Shown here: piece after piece, positions 15,659 to 22,959 of the stretch
Layout of the letters: every line of letters begins with the position of its first letter
Numbering within the stretch: the stretch's first letter is position 1
Origin: Haloarcula taiwanensis
GTDB lineage: Archaea; Halobacteriota; Halobacteria; Halobacteriales; Haloarculaceae
Reading direction: 5' to 3'
Assembly (NCBI GenBank): GCA_002844335.1
Contig: CP019154.1
Location: forward strand, 248,001 to 312,000
Length of the DNA: 64,000 bases
Made by a program: the position numbers and the translations under genes
The notes under the pieces: model-generated
The model's input: only the letters and a program-made list of their open reading frames with translations
What the model was told of the DNA's origin: nothing
Database searches by the model: none

Positions 15659-16427
15659 CGGCGCGACCCCGGAGGGGTCGCGAGACGGAGGCGGTGAAGC
15701 CGCCGACGCAGACGACGCGACAGACGCTGAGACGAACGACGAGGACGACTTCGAGGAGTACGCCGACCTCGGCGCGACGACGGAGAACGCGATGGACATC
15801 GCCGAGACGTCGATGGACCGCGTTCGCCGACTCGTCCCCGACGAGACGCTGGCCGACCGCATCCGCCAGAAGTCCGTCCACGCGACCGGCGACCCAGAGT
15901 TCCAGCACCTCGTCCGCTTCACCGGCGCGGACGACGACGAACCGGTCCGCGCGGGGGCACAGGCCGTCCTCGACGAACAGCCCATCGTCACCGACATCAC
16001 GATGGTCAAAGCGGGTATCACCGGCCGCGGCCACGACTGCCCGGTCCGGAAGGCCATCGGCAACGGCGCGGAACTGGCCGCCGAGACCGGCATGACCCGG
16101 ACGGCCGCGTCGGTGCTGGAACTCGACCGCGAGGGCGTCTACGACGGCGCTATCGCCGTCGTCGGGAACGCGCCAACGGCGGCGCTCGCGCTCGCTGACT
16201 GTATCGAGGACGGCACCCGGCCGGCCGTCGTCGTCGCGACGCCCGTCGGCTTCGTGAAGGCCGCCGAGAGCCGGGAGCGGCTCCGCGAGGTGGCGGCCGA
16301 GCACGGCGTCCCGACGATTACGAACGTCGGCCGCCGCGGCGGGAGCGGGCTGGCCGCCGGCCTGACGAACGAACTGGTGCACGTCGCCAGTGACGTGCGG
16401 GAGGGCGACGTCTCCCTGGATGACTGA
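15648..16427 (+). CDS. cbiC: Precorrin-8X / cobalt-precorrin-8 methylmutase CbiC
   Basis: Moves the methyl group from C11 to C12 to give (cobalt-)hydrogenobyrinate. Of 259 residues, the first 45 are an acidic low-complexity tail. The conserved SVHATGDPEF (catalytic-type His near 77), TDITMVKAGI and the C-terminal GTRPAVVVATPVGFVKAAESRE are family features. The start at 15648 overlaps the end of cobN by 11 bases; its 3' end overlaps cbiE. The long acidic N-terminus is probably a salt-adapted extension. Confidence 0.9.
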   Translation: MTTDGATPEGSRDGGGEAADADDATDAETNDEDDFEEYADLGATTENAMDIAETSMDRVRRLVPDETLADRIRQKSVHATGDPEFQHLVRFTGADDDEPVRAGAQAVLDEQPIVTDITMVKAGITGRGHDCPVRKAIGNGAELAAETGMTRTAASVLELDREGVYDGAIAVVGNAPTAALALADCIEDGTRPAVVVATPVGFVKAAESRERLREVAAEHGVPTITNVGRRGGSGLAAGLTNELVHVASDVREGDVSLDD

Positions 16428-17184
16428 AGGAGACGACTACGACCTCGATAGCGGGCCGGACCCCGCCGCCCTTGCGGCGAGCGCGCCCGAGGACCCCGCC
16501 GCCGACCGGCCGGTCAACGCCGTCGGAATCGGACCGGGGAACCTCGACTTCCTCACGCCGCGGGGCGAGCAGGCGATTCGGGAGGCCGACGTGGTCGTCG
16601 GCTTCGAGACGGTCGTCGACTTCGTCGCCGAGCGCACCGACGCCGACCTGCTGACCTGTGGCTACCGCGACGAACTCGATACGCTGGAGGCCTTCGCCGA
16701 GCGCGTGGCCGCCGGCGAGCGCGGGACGGCCGTGCTGATGGGCGACCCGAACCACTCGGGTTACCAGTTCGTCGGGAAGGTCCAGCGGGCCGTCGACCGC
16801 CCCGTCCGCGTCGTGCCGGGCATCTCGTCGCTCCAGGTCGCGGCCAGTCGCGCCCGAACGCCGATGGAGGACACGACGTTCGTCACGCTGCACAAGAGCG
16901 GTGACCTCTCGGCCGACCTCGACCGACTTCGGAGCGATGTGGGTGACCGACACCTGCTCGTCCTCCCGCGCCCGTTCGACCTGATGCCCGAGGACGTTGC
17001 GACTGAGTTGCTCGACGCCGGCGGCGACCCCGATCTGCCGGCGCTGGTCTACGAGCGACTCACCCACGACGACGAGGCCCGCACCGCGACGACGCTCGGC
17101 GACCTCGCACAGGATTCCGGCGGTGACAGCAGGGAGGACACGCGGTTCTCGGACTTGTCGGTGTTCGTCGTGCGGCGAGAGTGA
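16420..17184 (+). CDS. cbiE: Cobalt-precorrin-7 C5-methyltransferase CbiE
   Basis: SAM-dependent tetrapyrrole methylase of 254 residues, acting on C5 with CbiT as decarboxylating partner. Motifs are VNAVGIGPGNLDFLTPRGEQ (near 33), VLMGDPNHSGYQF and RVVPGISSLQVAASR, followed by the CbiE-like LLVLPRPFDLMPEDVA. It overlaps cbiC by eight bases. No cbiT fusion is present, so CbiT must be encoded elsewhere. It converges on a DUF2062 gene 21 bases away. Confidence 0.9.
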   Translation: MTEGDDYDLDSGPDPAALAASAPEDPAADRPVNAVGIGPGNLDFLTPRGEQAIREADVVVGFETVVDFVAERTDADLLTCGYRDELDTLEAFAERVAAGERGTAVLMGDPNHSGYQFVGKVQRAVDRPVRVVPGISSLQVAASRARTPMEDTTFVTLHKSGDLSADLDRLRSDVGDRHLLVLPRPFDLMPEDVATELLDAGGDPDLPALVYERLTHDDEARTATTLGDLAQDSGGDSREDTRFSDLSVFVVRRE

Positions 17185-17205
17185 CGCGCGCGCCTCCAGT
17201 CCTGT

Positions 17206-17673
17206 CTAGCTAATTTCGGCCGTCCATCCCTGCCGTCGCCTGTACTCGCTGATAAGCCGGAACGCGAGCACGTAGCCGACAGCGGCGAACACGACGGCCA
17301 GAACGACGTTCCCCGTCCACAGTCGGACCAGCACGTCGCTCCCCATCGAGACCGAGACACCGTCAAACGACAGGCCGGGCACCGGCCCCAGAATCTGGTT
17401 CCCGAGCCAGAAGCTCGTCGCGTACACGCCCCACTTGACCGGCGGGTTGAGTATCAGTACAGACGCGAACAGCGCAACCTTGCTGAGTTGTTTGAACAGG
17501 TACGCGAGAACGAGGAAAGCGAGAAAGCCAGTCCCTAGCGTCGGGAGCGCGGTGAGGAACACGCCCACACTGAAGCTCACCGCGACTTCCCGCGGCGAGT
17601 GGTCTTCTATCAGCGCAGCCACGAGCTTCTCTTTGACCTGTTCCCGCGTCTGCGCTACTCGTCGGCGAACCAT
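17206..17673 (-). CDS. DUF2062 membrane protein
   Basis: A 155-residue protein with a short basic N-terminus and three or four hydrophobic segments (for example VGVFLTALPTLGTGFLAFLVLAYLF, cut here to its hydrophobic core, and VVLAVVFAAVGYVLAFRL). The pattern SPREVAVSFSVGVFLTALPT matches DUF2062 proteins of unknown function. It lies between cbiE and the short cbiX. The reading frame and start at 17673 are well supported; the function is not known. Confidence 0.75.
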   Translation of the reverse strand: MVRRRVAQTREQVKEKLVAALIEDHSPREVAVSFSVGVFLTALPTLGTGFLAFLVLAYLFKQLSKVALFASVLILNPPVKWGVYATSFWLGNQILGPVPGLSFDGVSVSMGSDVLVRLWTGNVVLAVVFAAVGYVLAFRLISEYRRRQGWTAEIS

Positions 17674-17749
17674 CTACGTGTCAGGATGTACCGTGGGTAC
17701 AAATCGCTTCCTCTCGTTCGGCGTCCCCGGTTCTGACGCCGCGCCAGCC

Positions 17750-18523
17750 CTAATCGCCTTCACCGTCGGTCGCCATCGGCCGGTTTGTCGCGGCCAGCGT
17801 CGCCTCGAACGTCTGTGGCGTGCGTGAGTCGGCCATCGTCCGTGCCGTCTCGACGGCGGTTGCGACGGCCTCGGTGACAAGCGGGTGGTCGTCCAGCGTG
17901 TCGGTGTAGGCGAGTCCGCCCCTGTCGAGGTCGAGCTTGGCGGGAATCTGTGTCTCTGTCGCGTCAGTCGGCGCGAGAAAGAGCGGCACAGCGACGGCGT
18001 GGTCGTGGGTGAGATTGTATCGGACACATTCGACAGCGGGGTTCTGAAGCAGATAGCACGGCTCCACCTCGCCGAAGGCCGAGCGCTCGCGCAGGCGCTC
18101 GGCGTGGTATTCAGTCACTTGACGCTGGTACGGCTTGCCGCTGGAGCCGAAGGCGACGAGCGCGACGGAGGTGTCGGGGGCCTCCGGGACCGCAGCGGCG
18201 GCACGGTCCCGGAGCGCTTCGGTCAGCAGCGGGCTCCGCCCGACTGGTTCACAGTAGTGCGTCTCGGCGTTGACCTCGTCGAGTACCGCTGGCACGTCCG
18301 TGACTGTCGCGTGGTCGTGAGCGACGGTCATCGGCAGCGCGAACACGCGGTCGGCGTCGATGGCTACCAGTTCGTCGCGTAACTCCCGACGGGGTTCGTG
18401 GTCGTAGGTCAGCACCGCCACGTCAGTAGCTACCCCACGCTCGCGCAGCCGGCGAGCGTGTGTCTCGTAGGGCGTAGCGCGTGGCGTGTCCCGACCGATG
18501 AGCAGGAGTGTGTCGTGTGGCAT
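17750..18523 (-). CDS. cbiX2: Second CbiX-like sirohydrochlorin cobaltochelatase
   Basis: A 257-residue CbiX-family protein with two repeated halves and no Fe-S tail. Metal-ligand-type His are visible in LPMTVAHDHATV and in LTHDHAVAVPLF. Compared with cbiX1 it lacks the 2Fe-2S domain, and its N-terminus reads LLLIGRDTP where canonical CbiX has a GHGS-like motif. It may therefore have a different substrate or metal. A perfect 11-bp inverted repeat lies 14 bp upstream of its ATG. It is divergent from the khtTU pair. Confidence 0.8.
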   Translation of the reverse strand: MPHDTLLLIGRDTPRATPYETHARRLRERGVATDVAVLTYDHEPRRELRDELVAIDADRVFALPMTVAHDHATVTDVPAVLDEVNAETHYCEPVGRSPLLTEALRDRAAAAVPEAPDTSVALVAFGSSGKPYQRQVTEYHAERLRERSAFGEVEPCYLLQNPAVECVRYNLTHDHAVAVPLFLAPTDATETQIPAKLDLDRGGLAYTDTLDDHPLVTEAVATAVETARTMADSRTPQTFEATLAATNRPMATDGEGD

Positions 18524-18536
18524 TGGTAGCGTCCGA

Positions 18537-18564
18537 CGCTAAAACAATCTGAGTTGTTTTAGCG
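18537..18564. promoter_or_regulatory. Perfect 11-bp inverted repeat in the cbiX2/khtT divergent region
   Basis: Arms CGCTAAAACAA and TTGTTTTAGCG are separated by six bases, with the centre 27 bp from the cbiX2 start, where RNA polymerase factors would bind. On the cbiX2 strand it includes ATTGTTTTAGCG, close to ATTGTTTTATGCG at the cbiH1 promoter. A repressor site is the simplest reading. A transcription terminator is unlikely in a divergent region. Confidence 0.55.
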
Positions 18565-18662
18565 AAAGTTGGCTTGCCTGAACGTTGGCAGGAATCCACT
18601 AATACCTTTGGGTCCTGCCGCTCGGACGTCGGCGACCCGCTATCCGAGCCCGGGCACAGGGG

Positions 18663-18669
18663 CTTATAC
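18663..18669 (+). promoter_or_regulatory. TATA-like box of khtT
   Basis: CTTATAC is centred 27 nt before the khtT ATG at 18693, consistent with a leaderless transcript. Confidence 0.5.
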
Positions 18670-18692
18670 GCAGTCGAGCGCAATTCCGGGCT

Positions 18693-19181
18693 ATGGACGT
18701 GACAGAGACCGACCTGCCTGGTGTGGGAAAGAAACACGAGGTGGACATCGGCGGCGGGCAGCAACTGGTCGTCGTGACCCACAACACGGGTACACGCGAA
18801 CTGTACCTCAAAAAGGACGAGGACGCCGACTCCGAGAAACTCCTCGAACTCTCTGACCGGCTGGCGCGGATGGTCGGCACGATACTCGAAGGCGCGTACT
18901 TCCAGCCGGTCGAATCCAGCCACGTTGAGACGATGCTGTCGGAGGGGACGCTGCTGGAGTGGTACGCGGTCGAGAGTGATTCGCCGCTGGTCGGCGAGAC
19001 GCTGGCGGGTGCGAACGTCGGGCAGCGGACCGGTGTCACTGTCGTCGCGATACAGCGCGATGACAACGTCATCGCTGGCCCGTCGCCTGACATGCAGATC
19101 GAAGCCTCGGACACCCTCGTGGTTATCGGCGAACGCGAGAACTGTGAGCAGTTCGAGAAGCTCCTCACCGGAGACCTGTAG
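18693..19181 (+). CDS. TrkA-C domain regulatory subunit of a cation/proton antiporter (KhtT-like)
   Basis: A 162-residue cytoplasmic protein. The N-terminal part (LPGVGKKHEVDIGGGQQLVVV) matches KhtT-type regulators. Residues about 85-160 form a TrkA-C (RCK-C) domain (SPLVGETLAG, IEASDTLVVIGERENCEQFE) that binds a nucleotide or ligand to gate the partner channel. The partner antiporter starts 31 nt downstream on the same strand. KhtTU pairs export K+; cation specificity cannot be read from sequence. Confidence 0.85.
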   Translation: MDVTETDLPGVGKKHEVDIGGGQQLVVVTHNTGTRELYLKKDEDADSEKLLELSDRLARMVGTILEGAYFQPVESSHVETMLSEGTLLEWYAVESDSPLVGETLAGANVGQRTGVTVVAIQRDDNVIAGPSPDMQIEASDTLVVIGERENCEQFEKLLTGDL

Positions 19182-19212
19182 ATGGCTGGGACCGAAGCGC
19201 CGGAGGCCCGCC

Positions 19213-20424
19213 GTGGCTGACCTGCTCGGCATCGGTGTCTTGTTCGCCGCCGTCGCCGCCGCCACGCTCGTCGCTGTGTGGCTGAACAAGTCGGTGATCC
19301 CGTTTTACATCATCATCGGGATGCTGCTGTCGCCGTCCGTTGCGGGGCAGTTTTCCGTCGCCGGCTACGGCCTTCCCGTCGTAGAGTCCTCGGAGTTCGT
19401 CGAGCTCGGCGCGGAACTGGGTATCGTCTTTCTGCTGTTTTTCCTGGGGCTGGAGTTCAACCTCGACCGGCTGCTGGAGAGCTGGGAGCGCATCACCAGA
19501 GCGGGGACCATCGACCTCGCCATCAACTTCGGTGCCGGTCTCATGCTCGGGTTCGCGCTGTTCCGGGACCCGCTCGCGGCCTTCCTCACCGCCGGTATCG
19601 TCTACATTTCCTCGTCGGCCATCATCACGAAGTCGCTCATCGACCTCGGCTGGATCGCCAACGACGAGGCCGACCCGATGCTCGGGACGCTCGTGTTCGA
19701 GGACCTGTTCATCGCCGTGTACCTCACAGTCGCAGCCGCGCTCGTCACTGGGGGATCTGATGTGGCGGCCGCCGCGACCTCCGTCGGCATCGCGCTGTCG
19801 TTCATCGTTGCACTCCTGCTCCTGGCCCGCTACGGGACGCCGTGGTTCGAGCGGGCCTTACAGACGACTTCGAACGAGTTCACGGTGGTCCGGGCCGTCG
19901 GCATCACGGTCTTGGTCTCCGGTTTCGCCCTCGCTATCGGCGTCAGCGAGGCCGTCGCCGCGTTCTTCGTCGGCATGGCCTTCGCCCCGACCACTCACAC
20001 GCACAAACTGGAGAGCCTGCTGGAACCGCTCCGCGACACGTTTGCGGCGGTGTTTTTCTTCTGGATCGGCGTCGAGACCGACCCGCGGCTGTTCGCCGGC
20101 GTCGCGGGGCTTGTCGCCGCCGCTATCGTCGTTACGACACCGACGAAAATCCTATCCGGCTATCTGAGCGGCCGCGCCTACGAGCTCAACCCCCGGCGGT
20201 CGATGCGTGTCGGCCTCGGGATGGTCACCCGCGGCGAGTTCTCCCTGATCATCGCCGCCGTTGCGCTGACCGGCGCAGGCACGTCGCTGTCGACAGCGCT
20301 GGCCAACGCGGTCTACTCGTTTACCGTCGCCTACGTCCTTCTGATGAGCATTCTCGGAACGATGCTGATGCAGTACTCGGCCCCTTTCGAGCAGTTCGCG
20401 ACAGCGCGGTTCGGAACGGAGTAA
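19213..20424 (+). CDS. CPA2-family cation:proton antiporter (KhtU/Kef-like)
   Basis: A 403-residue membrane protein with about twelve hydrophobic segments. It carries the Na+/H+ exchanger-fold features IIIGMLLSPSVAGQF, LFFLGLEFNLDRL, and MVTRGEFSLIIA near the C-terminus. The GTG at 19213 is chosen because the longer frame overlaps khtT. Together with the upstream TrkA-C subunit it should form a gated K+ (or Na+) efflux antiporter in the cytoplasmic membrane. It converges on the MDR gene after 21 bp. Confidence 0.85.
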   Translation: MADLLGIGVLFAAVAAATLVAVWLNKSVIPFYIIIGMLLSPSVAGQFSVAGYGLPVVESSEFVELGAELGIVFLLFFLGLEFNLDRLLESWERITRAGTIDLAINFGAGLMLGFALFRDPLAAFLTAGIVYISSSAIITKSLIDLGWIANDEADPMLGTLVFEDLFIAVYLTVAAALVTGGSDVAAAATSVGIALSFIVALLLLARYGTPWFERALQTTSNEFTVVRAVGITVLVSGFALAIGVSEAVAAFFVGMAFAPTTHTHKLESLLEPLRDTFAAVFFFWIGVETDPRLFAGVAGLVAAAIVVTTPTKILSGYLSGRAYELNPRRSMRVGLGMVTRGEFSLIIAAVALTGAGTSLSTALANAVYSFTVAYVLLMSILGTMLMQYSAPFEQFATARFGTE

Positions 20425-20425
20425 C

Positions 20426-20434
20426 GAAAAAAAC
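20426..20434 (-). terminator. T7 tract ending the MDR oxidoreductase transcript
   Basis: Read on the minus strand, CGTTTTTTTCG starts about 12 nt after the stop of the oxidoreductase gene and is preceded by a GC-rich stretch. A likely U-tract terminator. Confidence 0.5.
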
Positions 20435-20445
20435 GCGAGCCGGTT

Positions 20446-21486
20446 CTACAGTTCGCTGTCGGGAACGACTACGACCTTTCCGAAGCCCTCGCGGTCCTCG
20501 ATTATCTCGTGTGCTCTGGCGATTTCGCTCATGGGGAGCGTCTCGCGGACCCGTGGTTCCATTTCTCCTTGCCAGACCAGCTCCAGCACTTCGTCGGCCT
20601 GACCCGGAGTGGCCATCGTCGAGCCGATGACCTGCAACTGGTTCCAGAAGATGCGGTTGAGGTCCGTCTCCGGGTTGCCACCGGTTGTCGCCCCGCAGGT
20701 GACGACGCGACCACCCTTGACGAGGCTCTTGAGCGAGTCCTGCCAGGTCTGTGCGCCGATGTGGTCGACGACCATATCGACGCCGCGGCCGTCGGTCAGG
20801 TCCCGAATCTCGCTCGCGAAGTCCGCCTCCTCGTAGTTGATGGTGTGATCCGCACCCAGTTCTTCTGCGTAGTCAAGTTTCTCCCGGCTGCTGGCGGTCG
20901 CAAACACCTCCGCGCCGGCGTGGTCTGCGACCTGGACGGCAGCGTGGCCGACGCCGCCGGACGCGCCGAGAACGAGGACGGACTCGCCGGATTTCAGGTC
21001 GCCGCGGTCGCGAAGCATCCGCCAGGCGGTCTGGAACACAAGCGGCGACGCGGCGGCTGTCTCCCAGTCGACGCCTTCGGGGACTGGCGTGAGGTTCTCG
21101 GCAGGCACAGCGGCGTACTCGCTGTGGACGCCCCGGACGTGTTCGCCGATGATGTGGAAATCCGGCGCAAGTGTCGGGTCACCCTTTCGCGTGAACTCGT
21201 CGCCACCGCCGCTTTTGCCGGCGAGGACGGCCACCCGGTCGCCGGGTTCGAACCGCGAAACGTCGTCACCGACTTCGTCGACGACGCCCGCGGCGTCGCT
21301 GCCGGGGATATGAGGCATGTCGAGGTCGACGCCGGGAAGGCCGCGCCGGGTCCATATGTCGAGGTGGTTCAGCGCGGCCGCCTTCACGTCGATGACCACC
21401 TCGTCGCGGTCGGGTTCGGGGTCGGGAAACTCGCCATACTCGAGCACATCACGGTCGCCGTGACTGTCGAACTGAACGGCTTGCAT
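20446..21486 (-). CDS. Zinc-type MDR oxidoreductase (NADPH:quinone reductase-like)
   Basis: A 346-residue medium-chain dehydrogenase/reductase. The N-terminal GroES-like half has NHLDIWTRRGLPG and MPHIPGSDAAGVVDEVG. The Rossmann half has VLVLGASGGVGHAAVQVA. The structural-zinc Cys cluster of alcohol dehydrogenases is absent, which points to a quinone oxidoreductase or crotonyl-CoA-reductase-like enzyme. The start at 21486 (MQAVQFDS) matches the family N-terminus. The substrate is unknown. It faces a 467-bp AT-rich gap with its promoter. Confidence 0.85.
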   Translation of the reverse strand: MQAVQFDSHGDRDVLEYGEFPDPEPDRDEVVIDVKAAALNHLDIWTRRGLPGVDLDMPHIPGSDAAGVVDEVGDDVSRFEPGDRVAVLAGKSGGGDEFTRKGDPTLAPDFHIIGEHVRGVHSEYAAVPAENLTPVPEGVDWETAAASPLVFQTAWRMLRDRGDLKSGESVLVLGASGGVGHAAVQVADHAGAEVFATASSREKLDYAEELGADHTINYEEADFASEIRDLTDGRGVDMVVDHIGAQTWQDSLKSLVKGGRVVTCGATTGGNPETDLNRIFWNQLQVIGSTMATPGQADEVLELVWQGEMEPRVRETLPMSEIARAHEIIEDREGFGKVVVVPDSEL

Positions 21487-21953
21487 CGTCACCACTTCCC
21501 GTGGCTTGGTTATAAACGCCAGCCTCCCGGACGATACTAGTCGTGGTTGCACTACTGCGGTCGTACACCTGTATCTGGATACATCATAATCTATCTACTT
21601 ACGGGAATTATATTCTCATAATACGGGCAATATTTAGATATAGCAGAGATACGGTGCCCTATTATATCTAGTGCGTCGAGAAAAGCTAAATATAAACTTG
21701 AAAAGTGGATATTTCTCTACTAATAACCGAAGAATCTACTTACAGGGCTTCGTTTCTCGGTAGTACAGCCCTCTCTTGGGTTGGTGTGTGCTACTCCCCA
21801 CCACTGCTGGCCCGATGAGGAGCATACTTACCGCTCGAACCCGTTTTCTACGCCACCAATGACACACACTGCAAACACACTCTCTGACCGCTCTCGGGGC
21901 GATCTGACATGCAACTGGGTGGCTCCTCGTGACAGGACAGTGGTGACCGACCG
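21487..21953. other. 467-bp AT-rich intergenic stretch
   Basis: Between the MDR gene and xapX, 21540-21760 is far richer in A and T than its surroundings. ATCTACTTACGGG (21595) and ATCTACTTACAGGG (21733) form an imperfect direct repeat. No convincing gene is seen there. The part from 21859 to 21957 holds a 32-residue ORF overlapping xapX. The stretch may be promoter DNA or the trace of a lost element. Confidence 0.4.
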
Positions 21954-21957
21954 ATGA
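21859..21957 (+). CDS. 32-residue ORF overlapping the xapX start
   Basis: A short ORF starting MTHTANTLSDRSRG whose stop shares ATGA with the xapX start codon. A weak TATA-like ATACTTA lies about 32 nt upstream (21824-21830). It could be a leader minicistron of the kind seen before cbiH1 and dgoD. It has no recognisable family and may be fortuitous. Confidence 0.25.
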   Translation: MTHTANTLSDRSRGDLTCNWVAPRDRTVVTDR

Positions 21958-22148
21958 ATCTCTCACTCGTTATCGTCGCGACGATGACCGGGGTCGCTAC
22001 CGGCGTTGTGTTCGGACTGCTGGATGTCCCCATTCCGGCCCCGCCGAACCTCGCCGGTGTCATGGGTATCCTCGGCATCCTCGTCGGCTATCGCCTCATC
22101 GAGTACTTCGACGTCGGCGTCAGCCTGCTGTCGTTGCTGAAGGTCTGA
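21954..22148 (+). CDS. XapX domain membrane protein
   Basis: A 64-residue protein with two hydrophobic helices and the XapX-type core GLLDVPIPAPPNLAGVMGILGILVGY. The family is small, widespread and without a known reaction. A Pro-rich loop joins the helices. Nothing in the neighbourhood fixes its role; it converges on the His-rich lipoprotein gene 85 bp away. Confidence 0.85.
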   Translation: MNLSLVIVATMTGVATGVVFGLLDVPIPAPPNLAGVMGILGILVGYRLIEYFDVGVSLLSLLKV

Positions 22149-22233
22149 GAAGCTATACGCTCCGTTTTCGAACTAACTGCACCCCTTTCTAACTATCAGA
22201 ACGACGGTGACGGCAGTGACGACACTGCCGCCG

Positions 22234-22956
22234 TCAGTGGGCTGCGTGCTCGGTCCCGTTGTGCTGGTGACCGCTCTCGTTCCCGCCGTGGTCGGTGCCA
22301 GCGTGGTCGTGGTCGCGAGTGAGGCGGCCGTGATACGTGTCGAGGGTCCGTTCGAGCAGCGCGGTCCGCGTCTTGTGGCCCTCGGCTACCGGTTCGACCC
22401 ACCGCGATTCGGTTCGCCAGTAGCCCATCACGTCGCCGGACGGCTCGATCACCTCCGCGTCGAGACCTTCGACCCCCCAGTCGTCCGTGTACGCCTGGAT
22501 GAACGAGACGACGACTGTCTCGATGCCAGCCGCGAGTTCGTGGCCGCGCGTGCTCTTCGTGACGTAGGTCAGCCTGATGCGCCCGTCTTCGACGGCGAGG
22601 GAGTCGATGTCGACGAACCACTCGCGCAGGTGGGATTCGAACGCGGCGAGCTCGGTGTCGGTAGCGCCGTCGATTTCGTCGTCGCTCTCGGCGTGCTCGC
22701 CGTCGTGGCTGTGCCCGTCGCCGTGGTCGTGACTGCCGTTCGTGTGCGTGTGGCCGTGTGTCTCGTCGTGGTGTGCCCCAGTGTCTGCCTGTGTGGACGT
22801 TCCCTCGGCTGTTGCCGTCGCGCCGCCAGCTCCGGTGTCGCCCGGCTGGCTGTTCTGGGTGCCGCCGAGGCTGCTACAGCCAGCGGTGGTCACCGCAGCC
22901 ACCGCGAGGGTTCCGAGGAACCCACGCCGACTCCGTCGCTGGCTGGTGTCCCACAT
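22234..22956 (-). CDS. Tat-exported His-rich lipoprotein
   Basis: A 240-residue protein with a Tat signal (RRGFLG at residues 10-15) and a lipobox ending at Cys27 (TTAGC), so it is predicted to be lipid-anchored outside the membrane. Two His-rich segments, residues about 61-90 and 215-240, flank a globular domain (about 95-205) of no recognised family. Metal binding, for example zinc or copper, is likely from composition. It starts three bases after the stop of the CehA-like surface protein on the same strand, suggesting cotranscription and joint action at the cell surface. Confidence 0.75.
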   Translation of the reverse strand: MWDTSQRRSRRGFLGTLAVAAVTTAGCSSLGGTQNSQPGDTGAGGATATAEGTSTQADTGAHHDETHGHTHTNGSHDHGDGHSHDGEHAESDDEIDGATDTELAAFESHLREWFVDIDSLAVEDGRIRLTYVTKSTRGHELAAGIETVVVSFIQAYTDDWGVEGLDAEVIEPSGDVMGYWRTESRWVEPVAEGHKTRTALLERTLDTYHGRLTRDHDHAGTDHGGNESGHQHNGTEHAAH

Positions 22957-22959
22957 GGC

